From Spirochaetaceae bacterium (GTDB lineage Bacteria > Spirochaetota > Spirochaetia > Treponematales > Breznakiellaceae): a stretch of DNA of 14,105 bases. Of the stretch, positions 14,036-14,105 are shown in pieces. The notes below the pieces were generated by a model. The model ran no database searches. It was not told where the DNA came from and saw nothing but the letters and a program-made list of their open reading frames with translations. Position 1 is the stretch's first letter. Every line of letters begins with the position of its first letter. The position numbers were made by a program, and so were the translations under genes. The stretch is taken from assembly GCA_031258615.1 (NCBI GenBank), contig JAIRMP010000005.1:1-14105 (forward strand), written 5' to 3'.

Positions 14036-14105
14036 TTACTCCCTGTCCTGTGGAATAACTACGCCCCAGGAGATGAACTCCGCCTCGTTTTCCACATTGT
14101 TTTTC
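14036..14105 (-). CDS. C-terminal end of an unidentified gene upstream of the receptor (partial)
   Basis: An open frame enters from the right edge and ends at a TAA at 14036-14038 with ...NEAEFISWGVVIPQDRE. Only 22 residues are visible, too few to identify a family. The stop codon overlaps the Shine-Dalgarno sequence of the receptor gene, and the gap to the receptor start is 9 bases, which is the spacing of an operon. The gene may encode a partner in uptake of the same ligand, but nothing in the visible part shows this. Confidence 0.5.
   Translation of the reverse strand, partial: KNNVENEAEFISWGVVIPQDRE

Overview
The window is a compact bacterial chromosome segment, most likely from a spirochaete of the Treponema group. 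This is inferred from protein style and gene content. There is a bactofilin/M23 cell-shape pair next to a YaaR-RicT pair. A membrane class III cyclase homologue has the extended sequence pattern I associate with spirochaete cyclases, and it is paired with a Crp-like protein. There is also a yebC-ruvC pair and a TonB-dependent outer-membrane receptor, so the cell is diderm. No rRNA, tRNA, CRISPR array, insertion sequence or phage gene was found.

Layout. Positions 1-436 are an intergenic leader with a 15-bp tandem array abutting a strong sigma70-type promoter. Positions 437-3467 (+) form a tightly packed operon: membrane-anchored M23 peptidase, bactofilin, YaaR-like protein and RicT/YaaT. Positions 3510-6524 (-) form a two-gene operon reading toward it. 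First comes a CNB-TPR-CNB-HTH regulator with its own TTGAAA-17-TATAAT promoter, then a membrane cyclase-fold protein that has lost every catalytic residue I can align. Positions 6525-7013 contain no gene but a dense mosaic of palindromes and short tandem repeats. Positions 7014-9329 (-) carry metC then metI, two paralogous PLP enzymes of transsulfuration (cysteine to homocysteine). Positions 9330-9546 are a divergent intergenic region with a long repeat hairpin. Positions 9547-11580 (+) carry yebC, ruvC and a HExxH metallopeptidase-like protein coupled to ruvC by an ATGA overlap. Positions 11675-14026 (-) encode a TonB-dependent receptor with 13 heptapeptide repeats between signal peptide and TonB box. 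The end of an upstream co-transcribed gene runs off the right edge.

Themes. The left part (to about 6.5 kb) is clearly more AT-rich than the right part (metC, yebC, ruvC, receptor), which is GC-rich. Three gene-free junctions (about 6640-6730, 9404-9451 and 11635-11700) share pieces of one palindromic repeat family, and at the last junction the repeat supplies the final codons of the receptor. The points most worth following are the dead cyclase next to a regulator whose nucleotide-binding cassette looks intact, the heptad-repeat receptor extension, the three palindrome-centred 21-bp repeats at 6735-6797, and the ruvC-coupled zincin.
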